64,000 nt of DNA from Cloeon dipterum (GCF_949628265.1 NC_088789.1:7680886-7744885), one strand, 5' to 3'. Counted from the first letter of the stretch, positions 1 to 14,569 are shown. A program made the numbers and translations. Notes: generated by a model not told the origin, from the letters alone.

Positions 1-439
1 TTTTTAATATAATAAATAAATTTCTAGAATAAGGTAAGAAATAAAATGCAGAAATTAATGAAAATAAAGATCTCCCCATCATTTCATTGAAAATTTTCCA
101 GAAAATATCCCAGAATTAACCACTTCAGTTAATTTTAAACATTATTTAAAATCTCCATCATCCATCTCTTATCCCACTCACTTAACGCGCGTTTAAATTT
201 TATCGCAAGCCCTGCTGCCTCAGCTTTAACACGGGAAAGGTCGGCGCTCACATTAACCCCCATCAATTGCCAGCAGTTTTTAGTTTTTTTCGTGAACGTC
301 GCTAAAATTCTGTTGGCGAGCCTGCGGGAGGCGAGCCATTTGAGCAACAACATTCCATCCGAGCCACGGAGGCTCTACACAGGCTCGGCCGACTCTTAAA
401 AAATTTGCCTTCCTGACCCTCGACCGAACAACCAGAGTA
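1..439. other. AT-rich non-coding stretch
   Basis: No coding pattern, RNA gene or repeat was recognised here. The open frames present are short and have no conserved motif. Confidence 0.5.
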
Positions 440-1060
440 CTTTGCAAAACCTTGCAGACCCGCAGGGAGCCCACCACCCCTGAAGACCGTCCCGTCCGAG
501 CAGACAAACCGTCAACAGACCGTGCGTTCGCGAGTCTCTATGGCCGCTGCTGCGAGTTAAATAACATAAATTATCGACTGGGGGCTATGTTGCTGAATAA
601 AGTTGCTTTGATTCTGCGCCTGGCAACATGGCAAAGCGTCATACTCAGTGAGTGAGCCTGCTGCGAGAGAGACGTCCGACGTTTGCACGGGCTGGTAGAA
701 CGGAGTGCCGCGGACGCGTGCTAAAAGCTAAAAGGTCGAGTGTGCGGCGATCAGTGGTGCAGACGCAGACACCCCAGCAGCCCCCGGGGTCGGCCGATTG
801 GCCAGAGAAAAGGGAGCCATTGAGACGAAGCGCGCGGAGAGGAGCAGCGGAGCGGGCGCGGGCGATTCGCCATCGGCGAGGTATTGATCAGCAGCCGAGT
901 GTGGATCATTTGGTACGTACGACTCGCCTCGTGCATCCTTTTATGATGGTGGCCGCCGTTTCCTCAGCAGCCCAATAAATACGCTCTCTTGGCCCGGGAA
1001 TCGAACGCAACGACCCACCGCTGGACGCAGGCTCACGACGATTTCGACCTGAATTTCGAG
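440..1060 (+). promoter_or_regulatory. CpG-rich promoter-like block ending in a strong 5' splice site
   Basis: This block is much richer in GC and CpG than its flanks. It contains an initiator-like TCAGTG at 645-650 and ends in TTCGAG|GTGAGT, a strong donor with the last exonic base at 1060. No convincing ORF covers it. The simplest reading is a non-coding first exon with its promoter, possibly an alternative distal start of the RBFOX gene that begins coding at 20,000. The link to that gene is inference, since no splice partner can be proved from sequence alone. Confidence 0.3.
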
Positions 1061-4000
1061 GTGAGTCCCAGATTTTCGTTTCCTCACTGCCGGGGTGTGC
1101 GCTCGCTCGCTCGTTCGCACACGAGTTGGGCAACCGAGATCTCTGTTATTTTCGTACGTGCTCGGAGATTTAGATCTCCGCTGGAGGCAACCCACAAAAA
1201 ATTTGTTTTCCGCACCGAAATCTTGCTTCTTCTGCATTCTCGCGGCGCATTGGGCGTGGAGCGCATTGTTTTCGTTCGCAGAAGCTGGACGCCGAAAGAC
1301 AATGCATCCCGTGACTGTTTATGTCGTCTCGTGTTTGCGTCGTAAATAGTGTGCACTGCAGCAGCTTCTTCCGATGTAAATAAACTGGCTGGAATGATCA
1401 TTTTTTCATCGGGTACTAATGCAACGGCGAACGGCCCCTTTAGCTCTGCCCAATGCACTGTTTGCACAGGACGACGGACCTCGGCATTGCATTTGCATAA
1501 TTTAATGGGGCTCTTTGAAGAGCGGTGTGCACACCTATGGGACGAGAACCCAATTAAAATGCTCAAGCAGTACCTGCCTGCTAACTTCCGCCCTTTTGCT
1601 CATTGTGGTAGCTCTCCGTGCGACAACAGCAAAGTTTCTATTTGATTTCGTGCCAATCTTTTGTTGTGTTATGCAATACCGGAGCAAATAATTTTGTTGA
1701 CGTCGTTAAAAAGATTTCAATTCAGCCAGTTGCTATTCTAGGAAGTTTAATTTATGAACTTTAGATCTGATTATTTGATGCTATAACAAATATATGTAGA
1801 AGGCAAATAGCTGCAGCGGCCAACAGAACAGAATTCCTCAAATAGCTCTATTGCTTTGTTTGAGCAATTATAGTAAACAAGAGCGTAAATTCCTGAGATT
1901 TCTTATCATTACAATTCATTATTCATGCCATTGATCAAACAATCCACTTTAGATTAATTGGTGGTTTTGAGATTGTTATTACAAGCCCATTTTAGACTGC
2001 ATTCAAAGTTGGACCTTTCGATCAGATTTTTTTCTTACTTGAAACAATGACATGATTTCATTGTGTAGTAATCGATTATTGCCCATTGTTGCGTTCCCAG
2101 AGCTCCCATAACACGCATGCATAATGAGGCCAAAAATGACCTGTGACCTAGCTTTTTAAAGATATGCGTAATTTTTTCAGTAAAACTTCCAAACATTCTA
2201 AATCAAAATTTCAGGCGAATAAGTGTCTAAAACTGAAATGAAAAATATCGCAATCTGCGATTCCCATTGAGAAACGCTTTTCGCTTCTGAGAGAAACAAC
2301 AACTCCAGTTTCAAATTCTGACGAGCCAGACGGATTTCCACCGGCTGCGGAAAAAATGTGTCATTTTAATTGGTGACTCGAGGCAGAAAACGGTACTGTG
2401 GTGTTTGGTGCGTACGTATATATGCTTAATCGCGAGCTCTCCTTTTAGTCTATGAGCAAAAGTTGACAGACCAGTTTTGCGTGGCTTTGGCGACTTAATT
2501 AATTACTCCTACAACTCTTTGAAGCTAAAGAATTATTATCGCCTCTACACGAACTGGCCGAGCGCCTCAAGGGCCACACGACAGCACAAATAATGTTCTA
2601 TTAACTGGACTTTCATTGCCACCAAATAATAATGCACTTCATTGCCGCAATTATTGCTCAATTCGTAAGACGCAATTGCTTTGGAGCAGAGCCCAAGTTC
2701 AGCAGCAATGCTTCGACAGTCAGCTGTGTGAGGTAGTTACAAATTGCCTCCGTGGAGATCATTTGTTATATTAAGAAAAAATGAGTGGGAATTTGAATTA
2801 TCTGCTTCTACCGTGCCTGGTGGGCTTTTAGAAATCTAATGAGGTTGGGCAAATAGTTGCATAGTTACAGAGCGTAAAATAATGTTCTATAAAAGCGCAA
2901 GAAACGTGCACTTGCTTATTTAATAGTTGGCCTTAACAGGCGTTTTAATTAGGTGCGCAAGAGCATAACAATTGAATGGAAAAAACGTTATTGTTTCATA
3001 ACGATTTCATCTCATTCAACCATCGAGATATTGAGATAGCAATTGGCCACTGCATCATCTCATTGCATTAATGGCCAGCTTTCAACGGCATTTATTAAAA
3101 AAATTTCCTGGTCTGAAATGGTGCACGTTGGGCAACGGTACTTAATTAAGACTAATTGAAGGAGAGCATCATTCTGTAATGTATCAATAAAACCAATATT
3201 TGAGCTCAGAGTATGCCAGCCTGCTATTCGCAACAGTTTTGAGCATCAGGAACCGAGAGAGAAAAACCTGAAATTTCGTCTCGCTAGAGTTGTAAATTAG
3301 GCGGACGCTTATTAGTCGGTGGGAAGCAGTGAAACTATAATAATAATTATCCACACGACACCAATCAGCTGCGGCTTTGAAACGCAAACTTCGATCGTCT
3401 CGAGTCAGCTAACACGCAGATCCTATTTCAGCACTTGTAACAAAGGATTTTGCGTCGAAACGACCTAAAGACGAGACAGTGAGAACACACTTTGCATTCA
3501 ATGCACGCGTGCGGTTCAGACAAATGAAAAATGCAACAACCCAGCAGGGGAAAGTTAGTCATTTGTTACGTATTGCTACCGCTAATAAAGCGCACAGAGT
3601 GAAAATGTAAAAAGAAATCAGCGGCCGCGCTAGTGTCACTCTGAAGGCCGGCGTGCAATTATCTATTAGCGCTTGTACAAAGGCGACGAGTGATCGCATC
3701 CCCCCGCACATTATCTCATATTTGGCTTGCCGTTGGGATCAGGTGCAAGTCATTTATTATAGAAAGAACAAACACACTAACACACACGACGGTGAGAAAT
3801 AAACGAGCGAGCGAGCGAGTGGAGCAGACAGGTTCTTTTTGCAACGCCGCGTTGTTACATCAAGCAGCAACGCCAGGCGTAATATCCCTTTCCCTTCCCA
3901 CTGTCCTAGACCTCTTCTGCACGTAATTTCTCCCATCGTTTTTCAAGTGGCATTGAAATCATTTGGCCTAAATCGCGCTCGAGCGCATACTTTCGATCAA

Positions 4001-6126
4001 GACGGCGACTGCCGATCAAAACAAGCCGACCGGCTCGGCATAATTATACGTGCGCACTCCAACAATATAGGCGTTTCGCAATGGTCTGCTACCTGATTAA
4101 AAGTATGTGCGCAGTGTATGCAAATCGTGGAAATGGCTTTTAAACGCAAGGCAAACAGATTTCGACGTTTGCTTAGGAATCTGGGTGGACCGAAAATTTT
4201 ACCAGACAAAGGCGATGTGCTAAACGGTCCATTAGTGACGCCGTTTTCATCCTTAACAGTAGTTTTTGTTCAATTTGCAACTTGTTATGAATAAATAAGC
4301 GCCTCTCGTGAAACGACAACTCATGCTAAATTTAGACAAAGTCTTTATGGACGTGTTCAAGTGCGCGCAGACCTGAAATGTTGGGTCACTCGATGAAAAC
4401 AGTTTATCAGCAAAAAAGAGAATATTTGCAAAACTCAAGATGGAGGCTGTAAATGCAAAAAAATCACGCAGTCAGCGTAATGTTTGATTTTAATTTCGCT
4501 TCTCGCAGTAAAAAATCTTAAATTTCTTGACATATATAGGCCAAGGAATCGAAGATAAAATTTTTAAACTGCCTCATGGTCAGGTTATTCTTTTCAAATC
4601 CACGGAAAATTGTAATTTGCATTTATATCCAACAAGTATTATGTCAAACTTTCAATCACTCTAAGTTTTGAGAAACCTTCTAAAAACTTAGCCATTGCAC
4701 GGAAACTGTTTTATGAATGATTAGTAGCTAATTTTACGTAATTGTGCTGTTGATGCAAGCAACGACGAAACGACAATGCTTTCTCCTAATTTAGAAACGT
4801 AATTTTTCATTAAGGGACCAATCCAAAAATTTCAAGAGTGCAGACAACTTCCTTCGATTGTGTTCTCATTGCTCGACCGAGCCTTCCTATTTCTGCATTA
4901 GCATTTAACTCGGTGTGCCTGTCTGCAAACAATGCAAAGGCGGCACTAACCCACATCGCGGCGATTTTTTAAGCAAATATTCCGCGATGTGTGTGCACTT
5001 GGTTCGTCTCAGACGTGCCCGAATGAGCACTAGTGTAACAACAACAGTGGTAACCCACATTTTTTAATTACGGCCGCTTCGCAGTTAGCGATGTCCAACT
5101 TTTCCTGTTGGATCGGTGGAATTGCCATTTTTGCCGAAAGCACTCAGCTGATGAAGCGACCTTAAGCGGCAGTAATGCAAGCTGCACTCAGCAAATTGCA
5201 CGCAATTGTGACTGCTTTGGTATGTTTCTGCCTTGTCCGGGAGAAAGTCCGCCGTATAATAGCGCCCTGGGTAGTTAACTTAATGAAAATCTGCTTGTCC
5301 GAGTCAACTTCTGGTATACCCCTTGCGAAAGAGTGTGTGGACGAAAATGGTGTTCCCACTACCACTAATTACGGTTTTGGAATTCTTTGCAAAGAAAACA
5401 TACGATCGTGACAGTTGAAAAGAAATCTTATTTCGAGAGAGACTGCTGGAGACTGGAGAGTAAATAACATCATAAACACTTCAAACGAAATGAGACGTTG
5501 GGACAAATTTGTGAGACCTCATTTTAGAGATTTCTATCGCTTAATTTAGTGTGGATAGAGGCAACTTTGTGTCCTGTCATATATGCCCACCAAGATGCGA
5601 AACACGTCATCACGCTACAGACATATTATGATGAGTTCCGCACTGCTGCATTGTAGATTATTTTATGAAATAAACCGCGCAAATATTGTGTTGCAGAAGT
5701 TGAAGTATTTAAATCTAATTCCTTTAATCTCAGAGAAGAAGCTTCACACTGCCAAGTGAAGATCAAGGGAAAATGCGGACAAAGGAAAGATTTGCGCTAA
5801 GCCGAGTTTCAAAGTGGTCATCCTTCCTAAAATAATTAATCTTAAGTGCTATGTTTTGCGGCTGTTGCTTTGTGTAAACCGATTATGGCCATTTTTTCGA
5901 GCTGCTTTTGTTGTCAGCTGGAAGAAGTAGTGAGGCTTCTGCCGGCTTTACAAGTGGCGCAATTTGCACAGCACCACGCACTTGAGCAAATATTTCCCTA
6001 CTTAAGACAGTTATGAATAAGCCGCTTTGTCTAGAATGAAAATAAAAAAGAAAAGTCCGACACGACTTGTGTGTTCTTCGGGAGAACATGTAAATAAATA
6101 CCAACAGTTAACCATCCTCTCGCTCA

Positions 6127-6153
<27 letters not shown>
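6127..6153. repeat. (AG)n microsatellite
   Basis: An uninterrupted run of AG dinucleotides, 27 nt long, in AT-rich flanks. It could be a GAGA-factor-type site, but nothing else nearby looks like a promoter. Confidence 0.9.
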
Positions 6154-6157
<4 letters not shown>

Positions 6158-9100
6158 CTTTTTTATGGGCAAGGAGTGACCTTTCGCATATGATATCATC
6201 GCTATCAGTGGAAGAGCGTACGGCTGAAGAAACAAAGGAGTAGATGCAAACGCCAATTGCATCACTCGCATAAAATTCCTGCGTCTAATTATCAATTGTA
6301 ATAATGACTAGGCGCTTTCTAGCGCGCGTTATTAATTGTTTTTTTTACTGCGTTTCGTGTGAGAGTGAGAGCTCGCAAAGAAAATTACCATAACCTATAG
6401 GAAGTAAGAGAGCAATGAAAAGAAGGAAGGAAAGGAACCTGGTTTCTTCTTCACTCTTCTAAAATCGAATTTCAATTTCCTGCGCGAAAAAGGAAGAAAG
6501 ATTATACGTGTAAAGTGCGTGAGCCCTCTTTCTCTCACTCTCCGGCGAATCGCACTTTAATTTCTTTTGATGGATTGGAGAGAGCCAGCCGCGCTATGAT
6601 GGATTTTCTAAAATGCGCACCTCGTTCTCCGGGAAAGAACGTTTCAAAATGGAAACTCGCACAGGTTGCTTGTTCTTTTTTTTTCTCTCTGGTCGGTCTG
6701 GCAAACAAACAAGACGACTCGCGGCAGAACGACTATGTTTACAAATAGAGATTGATCGCGTGGGACGATCAATTTCACACACGCGTGCAGGTGCTGGGCA
6801 GACGGAATAAAAATGGAGCATGCTGAATCGAAAAAAAACGTTCGTGCAACTTGCGATTTATCGCGTTCACGTGGGCATTCGCATTAAAGAATTGCCTCGA
6901 AATCGCTCCTGACAGTTTTAATTTGTTTGAAATCTCATATTGAAAATAGCTGTTCGCGATAAAATATTTTAACTACTTCACGTATGTTTTTTATGTTTTT
7001 ATAAAATAGATAAATAATAGTGATTACATCAAGGCATTTGTTTTACTAGTTAAAATTTTCCTGCTCTAATCAACACCAATTATGTCAACACTAATATGTC
7101 ATCGTGTTGTTTATGTTTAGTCAAAAATACTATGTATAAACATTTTTCTTAGCAATAATAAAATATGCATTTCCATTTTAAGAAAACAGAATGTTGAATT
7201 GAGCGTAAGAGGAGTCTATGAAGTAAAATAATTTCCCCCACGAATTTCATCTGCAGTAAATTTTATTCCAGATCGTGAATATCGCCGAGATTAATCGACA
7301 CGTAGTGATATATAAAAATGTCGTTTCCTCGAATTTTCCAAGCGATTGCTGTTCAAACCACTTAAACCACAATTTAACGCAGCCAGCGGTGAAGGAGCAA
7401 CAAAGATCTCTTACTCAGTATGGCGCAGAAGGAGTGGCGCCAACGGGAGTTTGCGTTCGCGAAATCGGTGCACCTGTTTTGCAAAACCTCCGTCAGATGA
7501 CACCTGGCAGTGCCCGGCGGCGGCGCTGACACCTGGTGGCGGCGCCTTGAAGCGCCAGCCGCGGCCAGGTTCTCCGCATTCGCCTCCCGGGAATGCTGCT
7601 AGCATGCAGAAAGTTGAGCTAGCGAAACTTTTGCACCGAAATTCGCTCGTTCGAGGGTTTTGTCCATTTTCCGGAATAAATTACTAGAATGAGAAAGACT
7701 TTTATTAGTTTATAGCCGCCGGCTGCGCGGATCGTCCTCGCCGAATTATGTTCCTCACGCGCCGCCGGCTCGTTCTCTATGCGATGCCGCTACAGCAGTT
7801 TCCTCTTCAAAAGTTTTAATTCGCGCATTGCAGATGCATGTAACGCGAATGTCTCCCTCATCCCTCGTGAGACTTCTCTTTCTTTTCTTTTTTCCCTGCT
7901 GTTTGTGCGCGTTATTATTTATCGACTACAAAAGTTGCCGCTTTTCCTCTCTCCTATTGGAAAATGTAGCACATGGTTCCTTCCGCCGGCACATAAAAAA
8001 TGTATCCCGTGTGCTTTATCCTGTTTTCTACCATTGAAATGTCACAATTCCGTAAGGAATATTTCATTTTCCGCCAGCTTTTGTGTGTGTAAAAAACACA
8101 CAAACAAACACATTCGTTTGGTGCTTGCGTCTCTCTGTGTCGGTGTTGCGTTTTTCCCACAGAAAAATTCCACGTGCAATTCCAATCTGTATTCTGCTTT
8201 TTTCATTTTTAAATTTTTAGAGTTTTGGTTTTCACATCTCAATTAAAATTTTCATTTTTTGACACTTTTGAACATAATCAAACGGTTAAATCCTTACAGG
8301 TCAAAAATTAAGAACACTTTGCATTTTTGCTTGAGCAATTGGTTCATCAAGTTTATTGGTTGGAATTTAGCAACATTCTACCCCTATATGTATACAATGT
8401 GCAATAATGAAATCAGGACCAACGGTGATTCGATTCTGATTCCTTTCATCGTGATTTATCCAATGGTGTGTGACAATATTGGAGCGAAATAAATCCTGAT
8501 TTTCAACAAGGAGATAGTGCTCGCTACTGGATGAGCATTGAGCATACAAACTTTGGATCTCGCAAATTTAAAGGGCAACCTGAGAAATTATTAGCTTTTT
8601 CCTAGTTTTTCTGTAGCGTATCAGGTAAAGCTCAAAAGGATTCTCAAATTTTATGTATAGGTTTACTTTAATTTCTTTGAAACAACAAAAAATATTTGTT
8701 CACTAGCTTAATATATATTATGTAATGATTCGGACTTTGATTAATGTTATTTTCTGGAAATAGATTCGTTTTATTTTTGTTCCACTACATCTGGTTGGGG
8801 GTCGAGATGAAGCAAGGCAAAAAATCCTGTTGAGCGAACAGACATCACGTTTCACAAAACATTCTAATCCTTCTTATCCAATTTGTGGAACGTCCGAAGT
8901 TTTTCCTAACATCTCCCTAGAGCGAGAATAAATTTTGGTGCGCAAAAAGTCTCTATTTTCCGTCCGGCCGCGCTCGTCCGTTTGAGGCAATTTTTCAAAC
9001 GTGCAGCAGTCTGGCCGACTTTTTCAGACGAGTTCACTTGATTTAGCGCGCGGACGGATGATAAAGTCGGCTTTTTGTGTTCACTTGGACCAGAAATACA

Positions 9101-10239
9101 CACACTAATACACGGGAGACCAGCTCGCGCGTCCTGTGTTGTGTGGCCAACTGCAATTAAGTGATCCGTGCACACTGTGCGGATACGGGAAAAAAATAGC
9201 TGAAGCGTACGCTTTTGCATAACGAAACGTCCTCTGCGTGCACTGCTGGCGTGGAAATTTTTAACCTGTTTGTGCCCTACATGGCCTAGGCGATATTTAA
9301 TTGGCCGTGCACCAAGCGGATCGCGGTTAACGATGATTCAATTTGCTTCGCAGATTGAATCTGGCAAAGTTGCACCTGTTTTATGCATCAGGTGTAGACA
9401 AAACTAAGTGAAAATCTCGACTGTGCGTTATTATCCTCCTCAAGGGATAATTGTCACCAGAAGTGATATATTGCCGTTGTTAAAGCGCAGAAGGTTTTGT
9501 CACATACCTGTTGTAATTTTTGCTACGGCTTTCCAACCGCAGAAGAGTGAAAGATGAGTAATCCCTTGCGTTTAATTCACAAATTCTATTAAACGCAAAA
9601 TGACGAAACTCTTTATTGGGTTGATATTATTCCTGAGGAATAATATATTCATTTATAGTAGGAATTTTTTTAATTCTTGGATGTTAGGAAACTAGGGAAA
9701 CTAGAGCATATATTTACCATTAATATGAATATTTGCTTTTTGATAACGCTCAGCCTTGTGGTAGCGCGGGACATATGATGTAGTTTGTCCTCTTAACTGT
9801 TCAAATAAACCGGGATTAGAGTTAATTAAGACACTTATTTCACTTTTGTGGAATTTTTCACTAAAATTACACCCTGTCTTCGCCCCTGCGCTAACTAAAA
9901 GGGATTTTGGCATGAATTCCTGCACGGCCAAAAAAGCGATATATAACAGCCGCCTGTCACTTTCCCTTCGCTGGCACGCAATAAATTAATTTGATAATAA
10001 AAACGCAGCCATCAGTCTGCGTTTTCCGAGATGCTGGCTCGAATTCTGCCTCGAGTATGGGGCTGACATTAGTGAATTCCGCTGCGCCAAAGCACAAATG
10101 CACTATCGCCTTTTTCCGCAATAACAACATTATCCGCGTCCAATTCCAGCTGCGAGCTGCAAATGTAACGCGACTGATTTATGCGCCCGACGACACGTTC
10201 CGGGTGCGGAAAAAAAGCCAGATTTCGGGCGCCGCTCGA

Positions 10240-10620
10240 AAACTGAAGGAATGAAGGCGTCGGCGGCCGTGCTCGTGTTTATTTTCGCGAACGCCTGTGC
10301 CGGCGGCGCGCCGGGGGCTGGAGCGACAGGGAGGAGCACATGGCTGCGCTGCCGGTGCGGGCCCGCAGTGAGTCTCTCTCATTGATTCTTTCGCTCCTTG
10401 ATTCGGCTGCTGCAGCCCACACCGAGCGTGTGACACACGCCGAGCTACCCTCACCGACCCGAGAGCAGCCAAGGGACCCCCGACGGCCGACACATCCGCA
10501 GTCGAGCAGCAAATTTCCGCATGCACACACACTATTATCCAATATTCGTTTACTACGCACGTTGCCCGACAGAACACGGTCACTTATTTGCAAGGAACCA
10601 TATACCTGCCAGCGCTAACC
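10240..10620. promoter_or_regulatory. CpG-rich block
   Basis: A GC- and CpG-rich island in AT-rich surroundings. A GTGAGT donor-like sequence near 10,369 follows GGCCCGCA. No ORF in it resembles a known protein. It may be a regulatory island or another non-coding first exon. Its function is unknown. Confidence 0.2.
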
Positions 10621-12135
10621 ATCTGACACAAGCTGAGCTTGGACGACAGAATTTGCGCAAAATTTGTTGGCACTTGTCACTTAATCAGGGGTCATTCTAA
10701 AGAGTAAACCAGAATTTTGGGGGATACCGTCTTGTTTTCATTTCCGAGAAAAAAAATATTTTCTTGCCGACCCCCTTTTAATAATTAGCTATTCTGTGCC
10801 ATTAGAGGACAACGCTAAAAATAATATAGTTACTTATTCCATCAGTAAAGACTAAGAGAAAAGCGAGAAGAAGTCCATAAGACACCCTCTCAAGGCACTC
10901 CTCTAAAATCAACATTCTCGCTACTTAGCACTCCGAACAAAGTAGAAAAGCGTGTTTAACATTTTACGAGGAGCGAAAAATGGTCACGTTTCTCGCTCCA
11001 CATGGACCGCTTTTCTCATTTATGACACATTTTCGTCGCGAGCATTCCATCTTGGCAAGAACTCAAAATCCACCACAAACACGCCGCATTATCTTCCTCG
11101 GCCTAATACGTGATATTTTTCGGAAAAGGCAGCAAAAAGCATTGCACCTCTTAGTTCGGAAAGAGATGAATCTGCCGTTTTCGCCACAATCGAGTTCGTA
11201 TTATCACACTGCAGAGGGGTCTTGGCTCTTGTGTGGTTGGTTCACTCACACTCCCGCGCTCGAGGGGGCAGGCCCTGATTGATTTGTCATTCGCACCGCG
11301 TGCTCCTTGCTTTTCACCTTGTCGAATTCGAATCTAGATGCTGCAAACGCAGCCTCTTGCAAAAGCCGATCATTTTTATTCATTTCGCAACCCGCTCTCT
11401 TTATGTTGGGTAATTGAAATTTGTTTGGAATGATCTGCAACGAGAGCGTGGTCAGAATCGCTATGTGGCGCATTAGAGCAGTACGTGTGCGTATTTTCCC
11501 TCCTTTTCATCGATTTCCACTTTTAATACGTTGGATAATCTTTCTATTGCTCAAGTGAAATAATTCGCTTTCTGTTTGCTGATCTGGATCTTGCTGGGCA
11601 CGCTTTCAAGGCAGATTGCGAATCCCAATCGCTACAGAGGTTTTCTCCTCGCCCTCTCTGCTTGAAGCGCCGGAAGATTGGAGAATAATAACGTCTGCTC
11701 ATTATTCAGCCCGAGGAGTTATTTGATTTCATTTTGCAGACTTGTCTGCTTCCTCCTCCGTAAAAATTTATTTCGGCTTGAAATGGAAATCATGACATTA
11801 TGGCTGACGAAGTCAAACGTTGTTATTTTTTCGTCCTCAACCAAATTAACAGAGAGCTCTGCCAGTGCTCATTCTTTTGAGAACCTCTTCATCAGTGATT
11901 AGACCGTAACACCAGTGGTGTTGTTTGTTGAATCTCAATATGCGGAAGGGGAGCCGGGATTATCACGCAAACAACCATTGTGCCCCACATCACGTTTGTT
12001 TGCATAAATATTCACGCTCCGACAATGCAGTGGACCGTTCCAAGATCGATATGAGCGCAGCACTGACATGTTCTGCGGAACTGCTGTCACTCTTTTTCGC
12101 ATAAAAATGTTTTTAATCGGCTAACGTGGACCGCA

Positions 12136-12159
12136 ACGCGCGCGCGTGTGTGTGCGCGC
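12136..12159. repeat. Alternating CG/TG tract
   Basis: 24 nt of strict purine-pyrimidine alternation (CG repeats, then TG, then CG), the composition most prone to form Z-DNA. Confidence 0.8.
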
Positions 12160-13899
12160 TCGCGTCGCGGCTTTCAAAATCGTGTTCAGGTAGAGCGAGA
12201 GACAGGCAATTTCCAGTTGGAATGGCATCGCGATAGAGTTCCGCCTGCGTAAATATTATTTAACCTGTAACCATAACACGGAGCAGCAGCGAGTATGTGG
12301 CCGTCTTTGTGTGTATAAATAGAAGCCGCAACATGAGGTCGATTTTTGTCATTTTTAAAGTGCTGATCAAACATGGCTTGATCCTCGCGGAGGCCGGCGC
12401 ACCTCTGACGTCACGCCAACAGGCCTCCTCGATCTCTTTTTTCTATCTCTTTAATATGACGAGCACTTGTGTCAAGGGTGATTCAAATGTAATGGTGTCT
12501 AACCTAGTTTTCCCGACGCTTTTAGCCATTCATTTTTCTTCCCTCTCAGCGTCGATCCCGTCCGCCTCATTTCTGGCCAACGTCGGGAACTTGACAAGTC
12601 CATCAATCGCGATAGAATGGTTGGTGGAGATCATGAGTTGGATTCTATTCGCGTTTCATCAATTAGTTGAGCTAAGAAACCTTTTCTAGTGAGACAAATA
12701 AAGGGCTTTTTGCTGTTGCAGCCCTTTACTCATACATTTTGGATTGAATCGGCCTCCATTTTCATTTCCTGGTTTCCCATGGCGACGCAACGTTTCGCGA
12801 TCAAGCGGCCAGCTCTCGCCGGAACGTAACGAGGACTGGTGGCCATCAATTTTCATATTGCCAGAGTAAAAAGAGCCAAACGCCAAACGCGGCATTTGCC
12901 ACCCCCACCACCGCCGCCGCGTGGAATCCCGCACGGCTGTGCTATATACTTTAAGGGTGCATTATTAATGTTTGTTCGTGGCAAACAAAATCAGTGTAGA
13001 GCACACGCATTTACAAACTCGATTAGCGCGTAACGCCCAAACGGACATGAAGTCATTCCTGCCGTCCACCGTTCGCCATTAGGCTGGTGTGGTGTAATAA
13101 AAAAAGTGGAAGGCATGCGTCTTCGTTACAACTGCAAATTATGTGCATTTCTCTCGGTCTAGCAATTTTTCAATTGTTATTGCCGAGTGAATAAATAAAT
13201 CCAAATGCTTTTTTTTAATATCAAACGCCTATTCTTTCATTCATGTTTGATTCTTTATCTCTACCTGTACCATTTTGGATGTTGAATAATGTATTTTCAC
13301 AAGACAAGATAAGAGAATTTTGCTTATACGCGTTTCTCCATAGAATCCAACGTTGTGCTGATTGGACTGCTCAGGAGAGACTCTTCAGGAAAAATGAACT
13401 CAGCTATGGTATGTGCAAAAATTTACGTATTCTATTTTTCCCCGCAAATAAATTAAGAGTTGTTTCTTTAAAATAGTTTTTACGGTTCACGTTACCACAT
13501 GATAGACGGCCTAAGATTGCTTATTTTTCTCCTGAAAATTTGTGTTTTTTTTAAATGGGTCATTCAAAATATATTACATTATCCGTTCGTTTATTAAACA
13601 CAAGTTAGTGTATAACAGATTCTATTAAGTAACAAAATATAAGGTCAGTCATTTGGCTGGCAATTTTGCAGCCTGAGTCAGACTCATCTGATTTTTGTCA
13701 CAGCTCAAAAAGTGATAGAATTCCATGCTCTTATCACAAAGTTTACAGACACAGCTATATATTACAATTTGAGATCTAAATAATGTCGACGAATGAATCC
13801 CAAATATTTTTACCACTTTCAAACTCAAAATATCTCCGGTGTTCTGGCTTTGAGCCTCATTTTTCGCTCAACGTCGTAAATTCACTGACCAGCCACCTG

Positions 13900-14569
13900 G
13901 CCCCACGGGGCAGATCCTAAACGCAGAAAGTGCCATCGCGAGGCAGCCTGCGCCCACTATTATGCGAGGCAAAGAACAAAGTGGTGCAATCGCGCCAGAA
14001 TCGGCTAGCTGGAGTCCCTGCATCATGGTCCTGGACCGAATCGAATTGCGCGCAGCTGGGGTTGCGGCGGCTCACGTGAGCGTGCGGCGGGTGCGCTTGC
14101 TGGCTTTCTCTCTCGCTCACCCAACCACCCGCTCTCTCGCTTTCGACCGGCCGGCTGCTGCTCTCTTTATCACAGCTGCAATTACCATTGCGGAGCGGGG
14201 GCTGCACTGCACCATTTCCAGGAGCTCTCCTTTCGCACAAGCTGCTTGCTGCTTTCCGCACACCCCAAGTGCGCCGTAAATTTGTGCCGCCTTGCACGCG
14301 CAGCATTCCAGCAGCGCTAATTAATTCAATTTGTGTGCATACACCGAAAGAAATAAGCGTCAGCGCGAGTCACCCGCGTTCTGCGGCGCCAGGCTCGCGC
14401 GAATTTGCGGTCTGGCCGCCGTTCGTTTGTTGTTTTTCAAGTCCGCCGGCACGAGCTGATGATTCGCAGACAAATGAGCAAACTCTAGGTGGAGTTAAGC
14501 GCTCCAAATGGTCTAATTTGTTTTGCCTCATACGGGAGTTTTTTTTTTTAGCTAAATTTCGCATTGCAG
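13900..14569 (+). promoter_or_regulatory. CpG-rich block ending in a 5' splice-like site
   Basis: A CpG-rich block with CTCTCTCGCTC (GAGA-type) runs. Near its 3' edge GCATTGCAG|GTAACG provides a good donor with the last exonic base at 14,569. It has the same layout as the blocks ending at 1,060 and 17,157, which is why an alternative non-coding first exon of the RBFOX gene is proposed. No coding potential was recognised. Confidence 0.25.

Larger units (their letters stand above)
1061..13899. other. Long non-coding region (probable 5' intron or intergenic)
   Basis: About 12.8 kb with no recognisable protein-coding exon, tRNA or rRNA on either strand. Base composition alternates between AT-rich DNA and short CpG-rich patches, for example near 7,490-7,780, 8,940-9,060, 10,240-10,620 and 12,120-12,180. 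Simple repeats are present. One TGCATG (RBFOX target) lies at 7,835-7,840. If the block at 440-1,060 is a distal first exon of the RBFOX gene, this is its first intron. Confidence 0.45.

Noticed and set aside
645-674. Inr (TCAGTG) with AGACG as DPE
   Set aside because: AGACG falls at +24 rather than +28, so the spacing rule fails. Only the Inr was kept as weak support.
1084-1566. 160-codon minus-strand frame
   Set aside because: No family resemblance, overlaps CpG-rich promoter-like DNA and other frames of similar length. Judged to be chance.
7779-8246. 155-codon + strand frame
   Set aside because: Phe/Cys/Leu-rich translation of pyrimidine-rich DNA with no motif. Not a gene.
12297-12689. 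130-codon + strand frame
   Set aside because: Starts at a non-ATG codon in a CpG-rich patch and has no protein-like pattern or splice support.
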